From the NCBI GenBank assembly GCA_030407085.1, contig CM059582.1:18829501-18893500 (forward strand): a stretch of DNA of 64,000 bases, given 5' to 3'. The stretch comes from Trichopria drosophilae. Lineage: Eukaryota; Arthropoda; Insecta; Hymenoptera; Diapriidae. The position numbers and the translations under genes are program-made. The notes below the pieces were generated by a model. That model was not told the origin of the DNA and searched no databases. It worked only from the letters and a program-made list of their open reading frames with translations. This document shows positions 24,223 through 36,639 of the stretch, in pieces (the first letter of the stretch is position 1; each line of letters opens with the position of its first letter).

Positions 24223-26429
24223 TTTTTGTTTAGTGCCTTTTTTCGCTAAAAGTGTCAAAATATACGAACAAATAATGTAATGCTTCCAAACTTTTACGAA
24301 TATTCGTTACTTCAATTCTATAATACACTTAAAAAGTTTCGTGTAGTAATTTAAAATAATAAAATGAAGTATAAAGAAAAATAGTGTGCCACCTATAAAT
24401 GTGGGATGGACTGTATCACCTTATAAGATTTAATAAAGCTTATAAGCTTTAAGAAAATTACGGTCGAAACTCGGCAGTAAATTGATACACTAATTTTATG
24501 ACTTCTTTTAAATCTTTATTTGCGTAGGTCAGTCGCAAAGTAAAATTATTTGAAATTTGTTTATTTTTTATAGATTACAGCAGTAATATACATATACAAT
24601 CATCAGTGATTTCTACTGATAAGGTGTCGAGATAGTCATAGATAAAACCAAAAATTTTATACCAAGGATTGAAATAAAAAGTCTGAATGGATCTGAGATA
24701 TCAATTGGAGTGATGTCTTATTACAGTTGATAAAAACCCCATTTTTTTGTTTCCCTAATAGTGATTTAAATTAATCTTAAAGGAGCTACTTTTAGGGTTT
24801 ATAAATTGTTTATAAATTATCTGAGATGTCCTTTTGAATTACAGTGAATCATTATTATAATAATCGGGAACAATGATTAGTTCCCTTGTAATCTTGCGGA
24901 TCATCTTTTAGTAATCTGACCTACTTTATCATTTTCAAATAATAAGATTTCTACAAAAATCTCACGTTAAATTTACAACTGTATCTCCAACTGATTACTT
25001 ATATACATTTTATTAGTGCGTATGATCATTTTTAGGTAAGAACGTGGTAAACTGTACACTATCGTGTAGTTTTGAGTTAGTCATAATACTGGATGTCTTC
25101 ACTATGCACGGTGTGCCTGAACAAAGTTTATATAAATGGAGAGGAAAAGGCACATGAACTTTTTCTTTTGATTGTACTCTAGGATGCTTTCGGAGCAATT
25201 TCTAGCATGAATTAAAAAATCCACTTGGCCGTATTTTATTTCCATTTGTACATAAATTTTAACGTAATTTATGAAATTAACCAAGTTTCAAATACAATTA
25301 TGTTTTATGATAACGTATGTTGAATTTATTCACAAATAAATTATTCGATAAATAAAAGTTGATCATAAATTCAACCATTAAATTCAACAATTTCGAAAAA
25401 GTTATCGAGATTTGCTCATTAGCATTACACCAAAAGTACATGTTGTAACGTATCATGTACCGTATTTTTCAATAAAACTCAACAAGGTCTTGGATTCTTC
25501 AGCGAACAGTAGATTGAGACGATGCATTCAGATTTCAAGAAAGCTTGGGTGAAATACAACATAAAAAAAAATATTTTCAATAAATCTCCTGAAGGCTGTA
25601 ACAATCAGCACATTTAATTTTGTTATATTCTTCTACAATTTTATGTTATATTTATAAACATTGTTTTATAAATTGAAATGCATGGTATATTATTTGAAAT
25701 CTATTAATTGGATCTCGGAGAGAAAAAAATAGTAAAATTCAATAATCCCAGATTAGAATGACGATTTACGTAGTTAAACCAAATCCGTTACTGTAAAAGG
25801 TTCCACCGATCTGTCAAAATTACTAAACAAAAGTAACTTTGACTATTCAAATAGTTATCCCATGAGATCTGTTTTTTTCTTTCTGTGATGTTATGAAATA
25901 AATGTTTATATATTTGAAATTTCGTTAACTTAATAAATTACATTAAAATATAAAAACCGAGGGAACTTTTGTATTTTTTTTTTGCTGGAAGTTGCTCAGA
26001 AAGTGTCCTAGAATAGATCCCAGAAGGAACATTTCCCCTCCATTTATACTTTTTTCAGGCACATCGTTTATGATATTGCGAGTGTGGTCAATATTTCTGC
26101 AGTAAACAATAGATAATACAAGATATTTGATATAACGATGTTTTGGGCACAATCCTAAAATTGGTGGACCTCATATGTGGAATGTATTGAATTAACTGGA
26201 GTGATCGTTTTCACAATTACATCTTAATGACAAATTTACGCAGATATCTCAAACATGTTTAATCTGGTTTAAATTCAAGACTTCCGTGAGCTTGATGTAA
26301 GAAAACACAACATATTACGTTGTATCCAAAGAAAAACAAAATGATAGATTTAAGCAGGGTACAAATTAACAGCTTAACAAAAAGAAAAACCGATGGTGTT
26401 TCGCTTCGATAACCACCTTCGGCAAACAG
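24223..26429. other. AT-rich DNA, nothing recognised
   Basis: Only short motif-free frames on the minus strand (25013-25284, 25943-26152, 26259-26441). Confidence 0.5.
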
Positions 26430-26780
26430 AATTTCGTACAAGGCGCGCGCACTGAAACTTTCGACGTCTCTGATAATACTAATTACAGCAACTAATTAGA
26501 TCAGTAGTTAGCATAGCGTAGCGCAAACTTCACCAGACGGCGATGCTGCTTCTGGAGCCGCTACGAGAGCAAGCACAGTTTAGTCTCTCGAAACTTTCAA
26601 ACTATTTCTCTGCAGGGTCGATGGTTAAACACGTGGCAATTTACTTGTGGATGTACGTCAATGACTACACTTACGAATTTTATTTCTTGCGGCTTTCGCG
26701 CACGTGTGCTTTCCAACGTGAGCACACTCAAGATGAGAATTTTAATGGCACTTGCGAAAAGGGTTCACGAAAATAGTTCT
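26430..26780. promoter_or_regulatory. CpG-rich island
   Basis: Short block with GGCGCGCGCAC, CATAGCGTAGCGC, ACGTGGC and GCGCACGTGTGC words. It holds the plus-strand frame 26543-26776 (77 codons, product not recognised). Palindromic E-box words (CACGTG) at 26630 and 26702 would fit an enhancer, but a coding exon cannot be excluded. Confidence 0.3.
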
Positions 26781-27709
26781 TTGATACATACCGCTTTGCC
26801 CTGTCGCATATGATTTACAAAGATTTTAAAAACTTGTTTATCAATATCACAAGTATTTTAAAGTAATATGTCGTAAAACCGAAATACATCCTCTGTAATC
26901 ATTAGAATATCTAATCTCATGATTTATACATTTTCTTCATTTGCTACCGTTGTAATACCATACTTGGAATTTAGAGACAATTTAGTTCGAGGTTAAATTT
27001 CAATTCCAAGTTTGAACATTTGGAATGCACATGTTGATCCTGGATTAAAACATTAGTTTGGACTAATTTCATTTAAATATTGGACGTTTCCCTCGGCGTA
27101 TGTGGGTGATTCGTAAGGTAATAGGTGTGTAGTTTGATATTTAAACATAGCTTGGTTTCGAACGAACATCAGTGGGTATTTTTATTATTGATACCAAATA
27201 CCTCCGAATTATCTATATTGACGGTTGATTTATTAAGGCATGGATATTCATAGAAGAATTTGTTGGGAGATGTGAAATTTATAGGGGTAGTTAACTTCGA
27301 TAAGTGCGAATACGTTAGTGATATATAGCTTGTCATAGCTACAAGATCATATTTCTTATTTACCAATTTCCACAATAAATGGGAAATAAATGAGCTAGAG
27401 CTAGATGCAAATGTTAGCGAGTTACTCTTTGATATTACCTCGAATTTATTACAAAACATATTTTATCGACATCATTAACATATACGGGTATACATTAATT
27501 TTTTTTAAGTCAAATTCAGAATACGAGAACCAAAGTTATTACCATTCTTCAGCTCTCTAGTTAACCTGTTAAGTCCAGAATGGTCATTTTTTACTACAGT
27601 TTGCAACGGTTGTGTTTTGAAAAAAAGGATCAAAGAAATTTCAAGAAGTTACATCCGACGTGAAATTCTCTGAACATTCAGAATTTGTTATTAGATTTTC
27701 AAAAAATGT
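26781..27709. other. AT-rich DNA
   Basis: The minus-strand frame 27169-27459 (96 codons) contains KKYDLVAMTSY, faintly like the YDIVAITET motif of LINE endonucleases. No other endonuclease residues are seen, so no element is called. Confidence 0.35.
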
Positions 27710-28365
27710 AACCTTGAAAAACGAGGGTAATTTTTTTTTTAAATCGTATTTTCGATGCAAAGAGATCTTGGCAATGGCTTAAACCACGACAACTCAGGCT
27801 CAATGTCAAAATAATAAAGTTATACACAAAAGAAATTCATTTTTCATTACAGAGGGGTTGTGCGATCACACCAAAAAACACTTTTACAATAGATCGGTAT
27901 ATTACGGATTTTTCTGAAAAAAATTTGTTTCGACTTTTGAAAAGATGTCACCGTTAGTAGAAAATATCTTTTATTTTCTTATCCAAGGTTAAGTTTCATT
28001 ACCACCGCATAAAATCCTTCCCTTTCAGATTTTGTTGATTATCTTTTTTCTGTGGAATTTCAGAGCAAAGTTATAGGCAAGTAAGTCGAAGTGCACGTAA
28101 TTATGAACAATTCTAAAAAAATTAGAAGAATTTTTATGCTGTATATCAAAAGTTACAGAGCTTCAAAAACACCTCCTTTTTTTCTTTTATTTCGCTAGTT
28201 GGAGGGCCCTCTCTGATGAATTTTTTAGGTGTATAAGTTTTTTATTTTTACATTTTGAGCCGGAGTTTTCGTAGTTTCAGCTATCGCCAAGAACACTTTT
28301 GCATCGAAAATAAGATATAACAAAAAAATTACCTTAAAAAATCATGTTTTTGTTTTTTAAATTGA
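27710..28365. mobile_element. Foldback element, diverged
   Basis: The left arm (about 27710-27860: GGTAATTTTTTT, TTTTCGATGCAAAG, CTTGGCAATGGCT, AACTCAGGCTCAATGT) pairs with the right arm (about 28215-28360) at perhaps 70-75% identity. The middle of about 350 bases has no long frame. The outermost boundaries are unclear and may reach about 27580 and 28480. Confidence 0.6.
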
Positions 28366-28750
28366 AAAATAGGGTAGGAAGTGGTGGTTTTTTTTAAATT
28401 TTCGACTTGAAAATTAACTGTTTGCAAATGTTCAGATTTTTTTAAATCATATAACAAAATTGTCGGTGCTTAAAGTTTCCATGTTACAAAATATAAATAT
28501 AAGCAGCCTAATAATAAACTCGGCAACATTGAACTAGAACTGGTCGAAGAATCTAGAGTTTTTCATTATGTAATTTAAAACATTGATTGGTCTGTGTCAT
28601 TTAATTGTTACCGTAATGAAAACTTTACAATGAATGTATGATCATAGTTGGTCCATATATATATAGGTTCTTGTGCGAAATGGTAAAATGGTATAAGTTT
28701 GCACTGACAATTACGTTTAAAAGAGCTGTAACAGCATCACACTCTGAAAA
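28366..28750. other. AT-rich DNA, nothing recognised
   Basis: No feature supported beyond the tail of the neighbouring foldback. Confidence 0.45.
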
Positions 28751-29402
28751 AAAAATTTTCGTAGGTTTATGAATTTAACTACTGCGAGTAATTTAATTAG
28801 TACTCAATTGAGCATCAACTATTCTAAAGTAGTTGAAAACAGCTAAGGAAGTAGCTAGAGCTGATTAAATTTAGATGTTAATTGACTACAATATCGGTTA
28901 AAAGTTCCTGAACGCCATGAATTTTCGAGCTAGCCAAAAAATGTACCGGATCTTCAAATCCCTGGAAGATAGTGAAAAAACTCATACACATATTTTAAAG
29001 GACAGAAATAAAGCTTTAAACTGACGTACTCAGTTTTTTTTTTAAAATATTATATTAACTTAGGTGTGATAATTTAAAAAGGTGATTTTTTTTATTTTTT
29101 TCTTCGGACTCTGAGTTCTGACAAAAAGCTTCAAAAATTTGTCTGCGTATTACCCATTTAGTGGAAATACTATAATTACAGACCGTTGAAATTTGTTAAA
29201 AATTCGCTATGTTTTTCGATCCACAGTTCTGATTTTTTGAAAATTTTTAATTTTACTCGTTCAGACAGAATTTGTATAAAAAGGGCCTACAGTTTGTAAA
29301 CATGCCATTTATTCATGTTTCGTGAATCGCAATTATACTTCTCTTTCTCATATAATGCAACCTATTAAAGTTTATTACTTTTGACATAAACCTACAAATT
29401 TT
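28751..29402. repeat. Weak terminal inverted repeat, possible old MITE
   Basis: AAATTTTCGTAGGTTTATG near 28754 pairs with CATAAACCTACAAATTTT near 29384. The interior is AT-rich and non-coding. Only about 20 bases support this. Confidence 0.35.
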
Positions 29403-30829
29403 ACAAAACAAAAGAAATTCTGCTAAAAATATATAAGAATCTACTTATACACACATCATTTTTAATTTTTTGCAGAATAAAAGTTCAACAAAAATCTTTA
29501 TAATAATAAAACCGTTTGTCTAACAAAAATTCAGTCCCCTCTCAACTATTCAGAAGGAGATGAATGTATCAGGTATACATTTTTAAGTTAATATACACGA
29601 GGATTCTACGTTAACCTAATTCGCTTAATATGTACTAATCATAAATCACATGTTACCATTTGAATGAATCTTTCTACTATCGCGTTTTGCGTTTGTAAAT
29701 TCCACTTATGTAATTTCTTATAGTGCATATTAGTTGGCAACGTCAGGAATTTCTTAAAAATATTACTCAATATTCCCTATCACATTTTTTGGTTTATTGA
29801 AAATTCATATCTCATCAATTTTTGAAATAAAAATTTGAATATGGAATTGTTCTAAAACGTTTAATTACCCGCATAGAAACCCCCAGATGCTGGAGTAAAT
29901 ATCTGGAAATTACGAAGTTTCTATCTTCTCTACCATGCAATATTCGAATCATTCGTGTAGCAAGTTTAATGGTGTATATTCTCCCATTTTATCGCTAAGT
30001 CATTCTACGTGTTACATCTCACTATTCGTACAACGATGTTCTGTGTACAACAATTCTCACTGAATGTAATGTGCCATTTAATGTTTGTCAGTTTCGACGA
30101 TTTATATCTTTTAATCTTTCTTTTATTTTCATTACCCTCATTATACCTTACTACAATTTACTTCCATATATCTTTGCATTATTATCATTTATCTTTTCTG
30201 CATACTCTTTTACTGCTTTTGCACTAATTACTCTTTGCTGTATTGCCAAATTTATACATTGCAGACTAAGCTCGTAAGCAATTTAGTTTTTCGAAAGAGT
30301 AAAATAACTAAAAATATCTTTAAATTTTTCATTAATTCGTTTGCGATACTTTTGTTCATGTCGGTGACATGACCAATATCCAAATTTCTCATCTTCCATT
30401 TAGTAACAATGTAAACTATTGTAATAATCTATGTTTGTTAACATGAAATTCTATACATTAGTAGTTAGTACTAAACAAAATGTTGAGAGAGAAAAGGATT
30501 TTAAATAATAACGTCTGACACTGGTAGAATATTACTACTTACGCGTACATAGCTAAACAAAAGTAGTCATAGCCACGTCATTTGCAATTTCACTCTAAAA
30601 AAAATAAAAAAGTCAGCCATATATTTTATTGTTTTCCCAGTAAACCAACAAAACAAAATAAAAATTATGTTGAATTATTATAATAAGCAAATATGAATAT
30701 CTTGGTAATACGGTCCTCAGACTAAGTGTGAAAAATTAAGCAAAAATACTATATGACCTTATTAACTGGTACATCGTTTCACGTCTAGCGCAATAAATCA
30801 TCCGGTACACATATGTACAATTTTTTATT
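29403..30829. other. AT-rich DNA with a pyrimidine-rich stretch
   Basis: 30090-30230 is strongly C/T-rich on the plus strand, which explains the overlapping hydrophobic frames there (30009-30277). No gene recognised. Confidence 0.45.
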
Positions 30830-30984
30830 CACATATTATTGGATTTAATATGAAAACTCAACTCTGGCGCTTCTAATTTAAAATATTGTAATCTACTGTA
30901 TGTTATAAAAATGGTAAAAAATAAATGTGTATATTCTGCAATGCAAAGCTTGTGACGAAGGTTCATTTCAATTGGATCAAGTAA

Positions 30985-31070
30985 CTTATCGGATTTTGGT
31001 CCACCATATTGAATCCGGCGTTTTAAATTTGAAAAACTTGCTCTCAGATTCATAATTGGCAATCCCATAG
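30985..31070. repeat. GCCATTTTGAATTTTG family unit
   Basis: CACCATATTGAATCCGGCG, TTTTAAATTTGAAAAACTTG, CTCAGATTCATAATTGGCAA matches the order of words in the block at 1-600. A single diverged unit. Confidence 0.5.
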
Positions 31071-31285
31071 ACACAAAACAAAGAGTAAAAAAAGATTTAA
31101 GCCAGCATCGATGATAATACATTCGGCTATAACAATTGCAGCAAATTTTGAAAAACTAATTTTTTTTTTAAGTTTCGGGCAACAATATGATGCATAACTG
31201 ACAGTGCATTTCTCATTTTACTGCTGCCTGTAAAGAAGGATAATGAGCCTTTCGCATGATGCAGATTTCATAAGTGATAAATATA

Positions 31286-32437
31286 ATACTGGGTAACAAA
31301 AAAAGCCGATTCTTGTTTATCTTAAAATTCTCATGTTTATTGAATCTTTAGGTCTTAGTGAACAAAAAAAGAGGTTGCAAACCTTTTTTCATGCGGTTAG
31401 TTCCATGAAAATCGAGATAAAAGTGCGAAACAATTGCTTTTTTAGCGTTTTTTTAATCCTTATGTGTAAATAATTCGACGTGCTCCAAATTTCTAGTAGG
31501 ACTCAAATGAAACCTTAAAACAAGAACTTTTCGACGAAAAATTAAAAAATCACTATTAATGGTGGAGGAACTATAATCGTGGTTTTTGTAAATTTTAATA
31601 ACTGGGCGTTATAATTGTATCTGTAGCAAATTTCAGAGGCAAATTTCGTGTTGTATTATATATAAATATTTCTCAAATACTATAACTCTAATGTAATAAT
31701 ACAATTGATGTTAATAAAACTGTATATTTCTTAGTTTTACCTGTATCGAAAAGTAAATTTTAGATTTGTAATCAGAGACTTCGAAATCACTTTATGGGTA
31801 ATAATGTCATAATGAAATTTGAATAAATTACAAATATTTCAGTGGCCATATTGGATCTGCCATTTTGAAGTTTGAAAAGTGACAACCTCAGAAGTATCCG
31901 AGTAACAAGTTTTAAGCGAGTTCGCGTAATACTTTTAATGTAGTCCGCCATATTGTTTCCACTATTTTAAATTTCTTAAGTCTAACTTTCCATTCATCAT
32001 CAGCAACTACAAAAACCACAATGAAACTAGTTTAAAAAAATCTAGTAATGGAAAATCGTTTTCTATCAGTTCTTGTCACCAGAGATAATTTTTTTTTTTT
32101 TTGAGGTGTTTCATAAGTTAAGTTCCCCCACTATTAATAGTGATTTTTCAATTTTTCGTGCAAATGTTCATGTTTTAAGATTTCATTTAAACCCTTATTA
32201 GAAATTTGTATCTTGACCCATTTATTACTCATAGGGATTCAAAAAATGCTAAAAAAGCCATTTTTTGTACTTTGGTCTCGATTTACATGGAACTGACCGA
32301 ATGAAAAAAGGTTTGTAACCGCTTTTTTTGTTCACTGAGGCTTCAATTTAAAGTTTAAGATTCTATAAACATAAGAATTATGCTTTATATCCTTTAAGAT
32401 AAACAAGAATCGACTTTTTTTTTTGTTTCTCATTGTA
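31286..32437. mobile_element. Foldback element, 1.15 kb
   Basis: The left arm (31286-31580: GGTAACAAAAAAAGCCGATT, CTTGTTTATCTTAAA, TGAACAAAAAAAGAGGTTGC, AATCACTATTAATGGTGG) pairs with the right arm (about 32105-32437) over some 300 bases at about 75-80% identity. The 520-base centre holds more units of the GCCATTTTGAATTTTG repeat (31745-32030). Either that repeat is internal sequence of this foldback or the foldback captured it. No transposase frame. Confidence 0.75.
31745..32035. repeat. GCCATTTTGAATTTTG family units in the foldback loop
   Basis: Two diverged units (AGATTTGTAATCAGAGACTT, GGCCATATTGGATCTGCC, ATTTTGAAGTTTG, then GTCCGCCATATTGTTTCC, CATTCATCATCAGCAACTAC). Same word order as the block at 1-600. 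Confidence 0.5.
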
Positions 32438-33309
32438 ATTACTTTTAAAAACTAGAAAATTGGTATTATATGATTCCATACATTTAGATTGTTCTTTAAG
32501 ACCCTATGTCTGATTTAATAAAAATGAATTGCAATAAGGTAGAGCATCTGTAAATTTTTGAAATTAAGAATTAATTATTTTGTAGGTATATTTTTATTGT
32601 TAAAAATTTTAAGTAAGTATTGCCGGTCGTAATAAGAAGTCAAGTCTTAAAAAAAAATAAAACATTTTCTCCTAGGGTTATGTTAGTAGGAGCGCTACAT
32701 CTATCGCCTAAGGCTAAGCTATGAGCATAATATTGGATTCTTTCTATTTTAAGATTGAGATTTTATCTTTAGGATAATAAATAAAGCTGACACCATTCAT
32801 CATTCCTATTCCACTGATGAATTTCATCAGAAATGCATCGAATTCCACTGATGAATTTAATAACATTCATAAGTCGATAGCAAGAAGGAATACTATAAGG
32901 TAAATATTAGATTTGAAAAATGAAAACTACCACCTATTTACAATATTCTTATGTGAAATAACAGTTTTCTAAAGATTTTTCCAATAATTTCTTCCTATAC
33001 ATATTATGTTTTCTCTCAGTTTTCCATTTTTATATTTTTTGTCTGAGTAGGGACTTAATCTTGTGCCAAAAATTAATTTCTAAACTCAAAATCAAATTAT
33101 ATAAGTGTTGATATGTATTAGTAAATGACCGTTGTTTACTTGTTGTTTTCATTTCTGCTTCCAATCGCTCAATAATCCTTTACTTTAAATCTACATAAAT
33201 TGAAAAGTATAACTTTTGAATAAATTCACATAAATTCTTCTCTGTACCATTCTATTTCCGAGATCCACTAAATAGTTACCTTAGAGTCTTTTTAAATAAA
33301 AAAAAAGAT
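32438..33309. other. AT-rich DNA
   Basis: A 17-base word ATTCCACTGATGAATTT is repeated at 32808 and 32842. Nothing else seen. Confidence 0.45.
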
Positions 33310-33960
33310 TTATATTGTAGGACATGACTGTGAAAGTAAACGGTAGATTGCATCGATCGCGGCATAACTCGATTTTCTCGAGTCTTTCATTTTACTTCGC
33401 GGACAATTGATGGATGTTCCGATCAATGGACCTTTCGCAAAAACTTTGCATAAACGATGGGATGAGAAAGGAGCTACAGCACTCTTGGAAAACTTTATAG
33501 GAAACAACCTGCCTCTCGGAAATAATTTTCTTGAAATACCATTCTTGCAATTTTCAAGGAAAATTCAAACATTCAATAAAGACGAAATAATCTATTCTCA
33601 TCACCGTGGAAGGTATCGGGTCAGGAGAGGAGATCGATTCTACTCGAACGACCTACTTTTGCTTTGCATCACTCGTTGTACGGCATTTAAATAAGGATCG
33701 GATGTCGTGAGTGTGCCATGATCAAACGTCGGCAAACCAGCTCAACCGTAAGGCAGCTACCGTCCCAACGGTGCGATATCTGGCAGATGTGGTAACATGC
33801 TTTCTACGCTTCCTTCCGTAAAGAACGTCTTTCTGGTGCCTCGGGATGCGACGCGTTATATCGATCCTTACTACTGACTCGATCTAACGTATCGTCCCAT
33901 AAAGCTGGCTACTGAAGGGTTTCCTGAAAGCACAAGAACATCTTCAATGAAAACCCCCCA
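33310..33960. promoter_or_regulatory. CpG-rich island
   Basis: Raised CpG content (ATCGATCGCGGC, GATGCGACGCGTTATATCG). The plus-strand frame 33407-33694 (95 codons) and the minus-strand frame 33310-33507 overlap; neither is recognisable. The second half (33700-33960) has no frame yet keeps the composition. This argues that the island as a whole is non-coding conserved or regulatory DNA rather than one exon. Confidence 0.35.
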
Positions 33961-34816
33961 TTGGACATAAAAAAACTTCGATGAAAATCATATATGTTAC
34001 TCATTTTTCCGCCAGTCAGTTCGGGCTTAAAAGAAAAGCCATTGCTCTGCAAAGCATGGAACTGTACTTTCATCGACATGAGCTAACAGATTTTATCGAT
34101 TCGTCATAAAAATAAAATTAATTGCATCTTTTCATTTTATTAATTAAAATTATTATTAGTATATGACTTTTGATAGTCGTCGGAGTGAAACATTTTCATT
34201 TATATTTTTCCTCTTACTTACTTCAAATAATTGTAAGTCATAATCCAATTTTCTTAGTTCCTCCTTAGGTGATCTTATTGTGCAATCTACATATTCATCG
34301 CATACAAAACTGTATCGCATCACAATACGAATAAAAGACCGACTACACGACATGAAGTTTCCTAAAACCATGATTAAGAAATCGTTTAAGAACTCAGAGC
34401 GACAAAATCAGGTTGACGATCCAACTCAGAGACCGACATTTACTTTTCCGAAGGTTTTTAGTGCCATTAATCCGATTTCAAAGTAAAAATTTTCCAAATA
34501 GCTCTGGTCTTCCAACAGCGATTTTGGCCTATATTTGGGGTTATGTACCATTGTATTTTTCTATGCAATATTAAATACTATATTTATATCACATTTTGAC
34601 CTTTACCCTATCAAATCCCGACGTGAATGACATTTAAAATTTTATTTATTCAATTTTTTTGAGAACTTATTACAAACAGAAAATATTCAAAATACAATTT
34701 ATGAGCGGAAGAACGGCATATTTAAGCATCCTCCAGGATATTTGGAAGTACGGGGCTTACATTATAAGCATCTGTTCAAAGTTTCTAATGCAAAAGAAAT
34801 AAGTCGGTACTACTCC
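33961..34816. other. AT-rich DNA, nothing recognised
   Basis: Overlapping motif-free frames at 34156-34371 (minus) and 34280-34486 (plus). Confidence 0.45.
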
Positions 34817-34854
34817 CCAGGTAGAAATGGGCGGAGCAAAAGCCAGGCTACGTA

Positions 34855-35560
34855 CGGACCCAGTACTGACACTTGGTACTGATTAACGAAAATGTGTTAG
34901 TACTGGCATTAACATCGGCAAAGCACTGACCTAGTACTGGCGGACAGTACTGATGTCGGTATAAGATGATTACTGATCTCCGGAGCAAATCAGTACTGAC
35001 ACAGTACTGAGTGCCAGTACTGTTATCGGTACTGACAAATTACTGATCGCCGGAGAAAATCAGTACTGACATAGTACTAATTGCCAGTACTGCCGTCGGT
35101 GTGAAATGATTACTGACCGCCGAAGCAAACCACTACTGATTCAATACTGACCGCCAGTACTGCTTGCGGTATTACATGACTACTGACGGCCGGAATAAGT
35201 CAGTACGGAAATATTACTGGCTACCAGTACTGTTGTCGGTATGAAATGATTACTGACCTCCGGAGCAAATCAGTACTGAAACAATGCTGAGTGCCAGTAC
35301 TGTTATCGGTACTAACAAATTACTGATCGCCGGAGAAAATCAGTACTGACATAGTACTAATTACCAGTACTACCGACGGTGTGAAATGATTACTGACCGC
35401 CGAAGCAAATCACTACTGACCTAATACTGACCGCCAGTACTGCTTTCGGTTTTAAATGACTACTGACCACCGGAACAAGTCAGTACTGAAACATTACTGG
35501 CTACCAGTGTCGTTGTCACAGAGTACTACTGCCAGAACTGTTGTAGGTGTGAAATGATTA
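34855..35560. repeat. 70-bp satellite in 280-bp higher-order units
   Basis: Monomers start at 34921, 34991, 35061, 35131, 35201, 35271, 35341, 35411 and 35481, an exact 70-base period. Each has the order CAGTACTGAC, GCCAGTACTG, TCGGT, ATTACTGACC, GCCGGAGCAAAT. Monomers four apart (34991/35271, 35061/35341, 35131/35411, 35201/35481) resemble each other more than neighbours do, sharing for example GTTATCGGTACT with ACAAAT, or the GTGAAATGAT variant. The higher-order unit is therefore 280 bases, present about twice. The motif TCAGTACTGA is itself palindromic. Confidence 0.9.
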
Positions 35561-35820
35561 TAATCATTTATTCATATTTCAAAAGATATATTTTTCGAAT
35601 AATAAATATACAAACGCGATTTTCTATGTAACAGTCAAATAATAATATGAAAAGCAAAGATAAAATATTAGACGACAGATATATAACAGTTTTATACGTA
35701 TTACTAACAATGTAAGGAATGATATAATGATGGTAAGCTATGAGATACAAATTAATATATTTTATGATATATAGAAAAACATTGTATATGTTTATATATT
35801 ATTACATCTGACAAATAGTA
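35561..35820. other. AT-rich segment inside the element
   Basis: No coding content; the frame 35568-35750 is AT-rich noise. Confidence 0.45.
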
Positions 35821-36226
35821 TACACTGAGAAAAGTGTTTTTTACCCAGTATTAGAATTCTTATGCCCCGTAAAAGATAGTATTTTACGTATAGGGATTGC
35901 CATCTTTCTATTATCTGTTAAAAGACGAAGATTTTACATTATTCTAACCAATATGTCAGTTTATTTTAGCCTTTTCTCTTTAACTAAAAGCAATTTTTGT
36001 TTATGGAAATTTATCTAGCAAATTAAAATATTAAAAATGCCTTCTTTTAGTTATAATAAAACATTCTTTTAAAATAGGAGAGTTTAATACAGTTTCGTAT
36101 AACCTGTCGAAAACAAATGCTGAAAGACGGAGGATTTTACTAGTTATAATATTTCTTTTAAGGGCTATAATGCACTTTTTAAAAGCCAAGGGATAGTAAC
36201 TGATAAAATACACTTTTCTCAGTGTA
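35821..36226. mobile_element. MITE with TACACTGAGAAAAGTG terminal repeats
   Basis: TACACTGAGAAAAGTGTTTT at the left end pairs with AAAATACACTTTTCTCAGTG plus TA at the right end. 406 bases, with no transposase frame. It appears to be nested in the satellite-bearing element, hence younger. Confidence 0.75.
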
Positions 36227-36350
36227 ATATTAAAATCATTAAGACCATGAAAATTTATTAATCGTCGGCTTCGCCGCGACGTTACATATCCTGGACCGAA
36301 ACAGGCCAATGACCAGGACAGCCTGATTTCAATTTCTACCAGGGTAGCAT

Positions 36351-36423
36351 GCGAGGGTAGCTTAGTGGTAATGGCGTTAGCATAGTAGCGAGAGACCCAG
36401 GTTCGATTCCCTGTCGAGACGAG
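36351..36423 (+). repeat. tRNA-derived SINE head
   Basis: Box A TAGCTTAGTGG (36358-36368) and box B GGTTCGATTCC (36400-36410) are both near consensus at normal tRNA spacing. The flanks GCGAGGG and GTCGAGACGAG do not close a seven-pair acceptor stem. There is no CCA-adjacent discriminator context and no transcription terminator of tRNA type. This fits a SINE head or tRNA pseudogene. It sits directly against the right end of the satellite-bearing element. Confidence 0.6.
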
Positions 36424-36639
36424 TTTTTTGAGATTTGTTTACAAGCCTTATATATTTATATGCGAGTACGTTAAAATGGTGTAAAATCACCATAATGATA
36501 TATATAAATATTTTCCCAATAATATAGATTGTAAATCATATAATATTTATAAGATTTATATGGACTGCATCCGGAATATCTGTAAAGTTTTGTATTAAGT
36601 TTTATTATGCATATCGATATCAATGGTCTCGAAAGTATT
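36424..36639. other. AT-rich DNA, probable SINE body
   Basis: Follows the tRNA-like head. No further family can be named. Confidence 0.3.

Larger units (their letters stand above)
34817..36351. mobile_element. Terminal-repeat element carrying a satellite array
   Basis: The left end (CCCCAGGTAGAAATGGGC, then GCCAGGCTACG) and the right end (GACAGCCTGATTTC, then AATTTCTACCAGGG at 36338-36351) are inverted relatives. The interior holds a CAGTACTGA-based tandem array (34855-35560), then AT-rich DNA and an inserted MITE (35821-36226). No transposase is visible, so it is non-autonomous. A partial second copy of the same sequence theme follows at 36640-36856, ending in an AACCTGGG terminus. Confidence 0.5.

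Noticed and set aside
27169..27459. LINE endonuclease fragment (KYDLVAMT)
   Set aside because: One short resemblance without the other catalytic residues; not enough to call an element.
30009..30277. Small membrane protein
   Set aside because: The hydrophobic frames come from a pyrimidine-rich strand bias; two frames are open in parallel and no start context is convincing.
34855..35560. CRISPR array
   Set aside because: Period is 70 bases with no constant repeat/variable spacer division; all of the unit is similar. It is a satellite in eukaryotic DNA.
36351..36423. Functional tRNA gene
   Set aside because: Boxes A and B are good, but the acceptor stem does not pair and the arms are imperfect; a tRNA-derived SINE explains it better.
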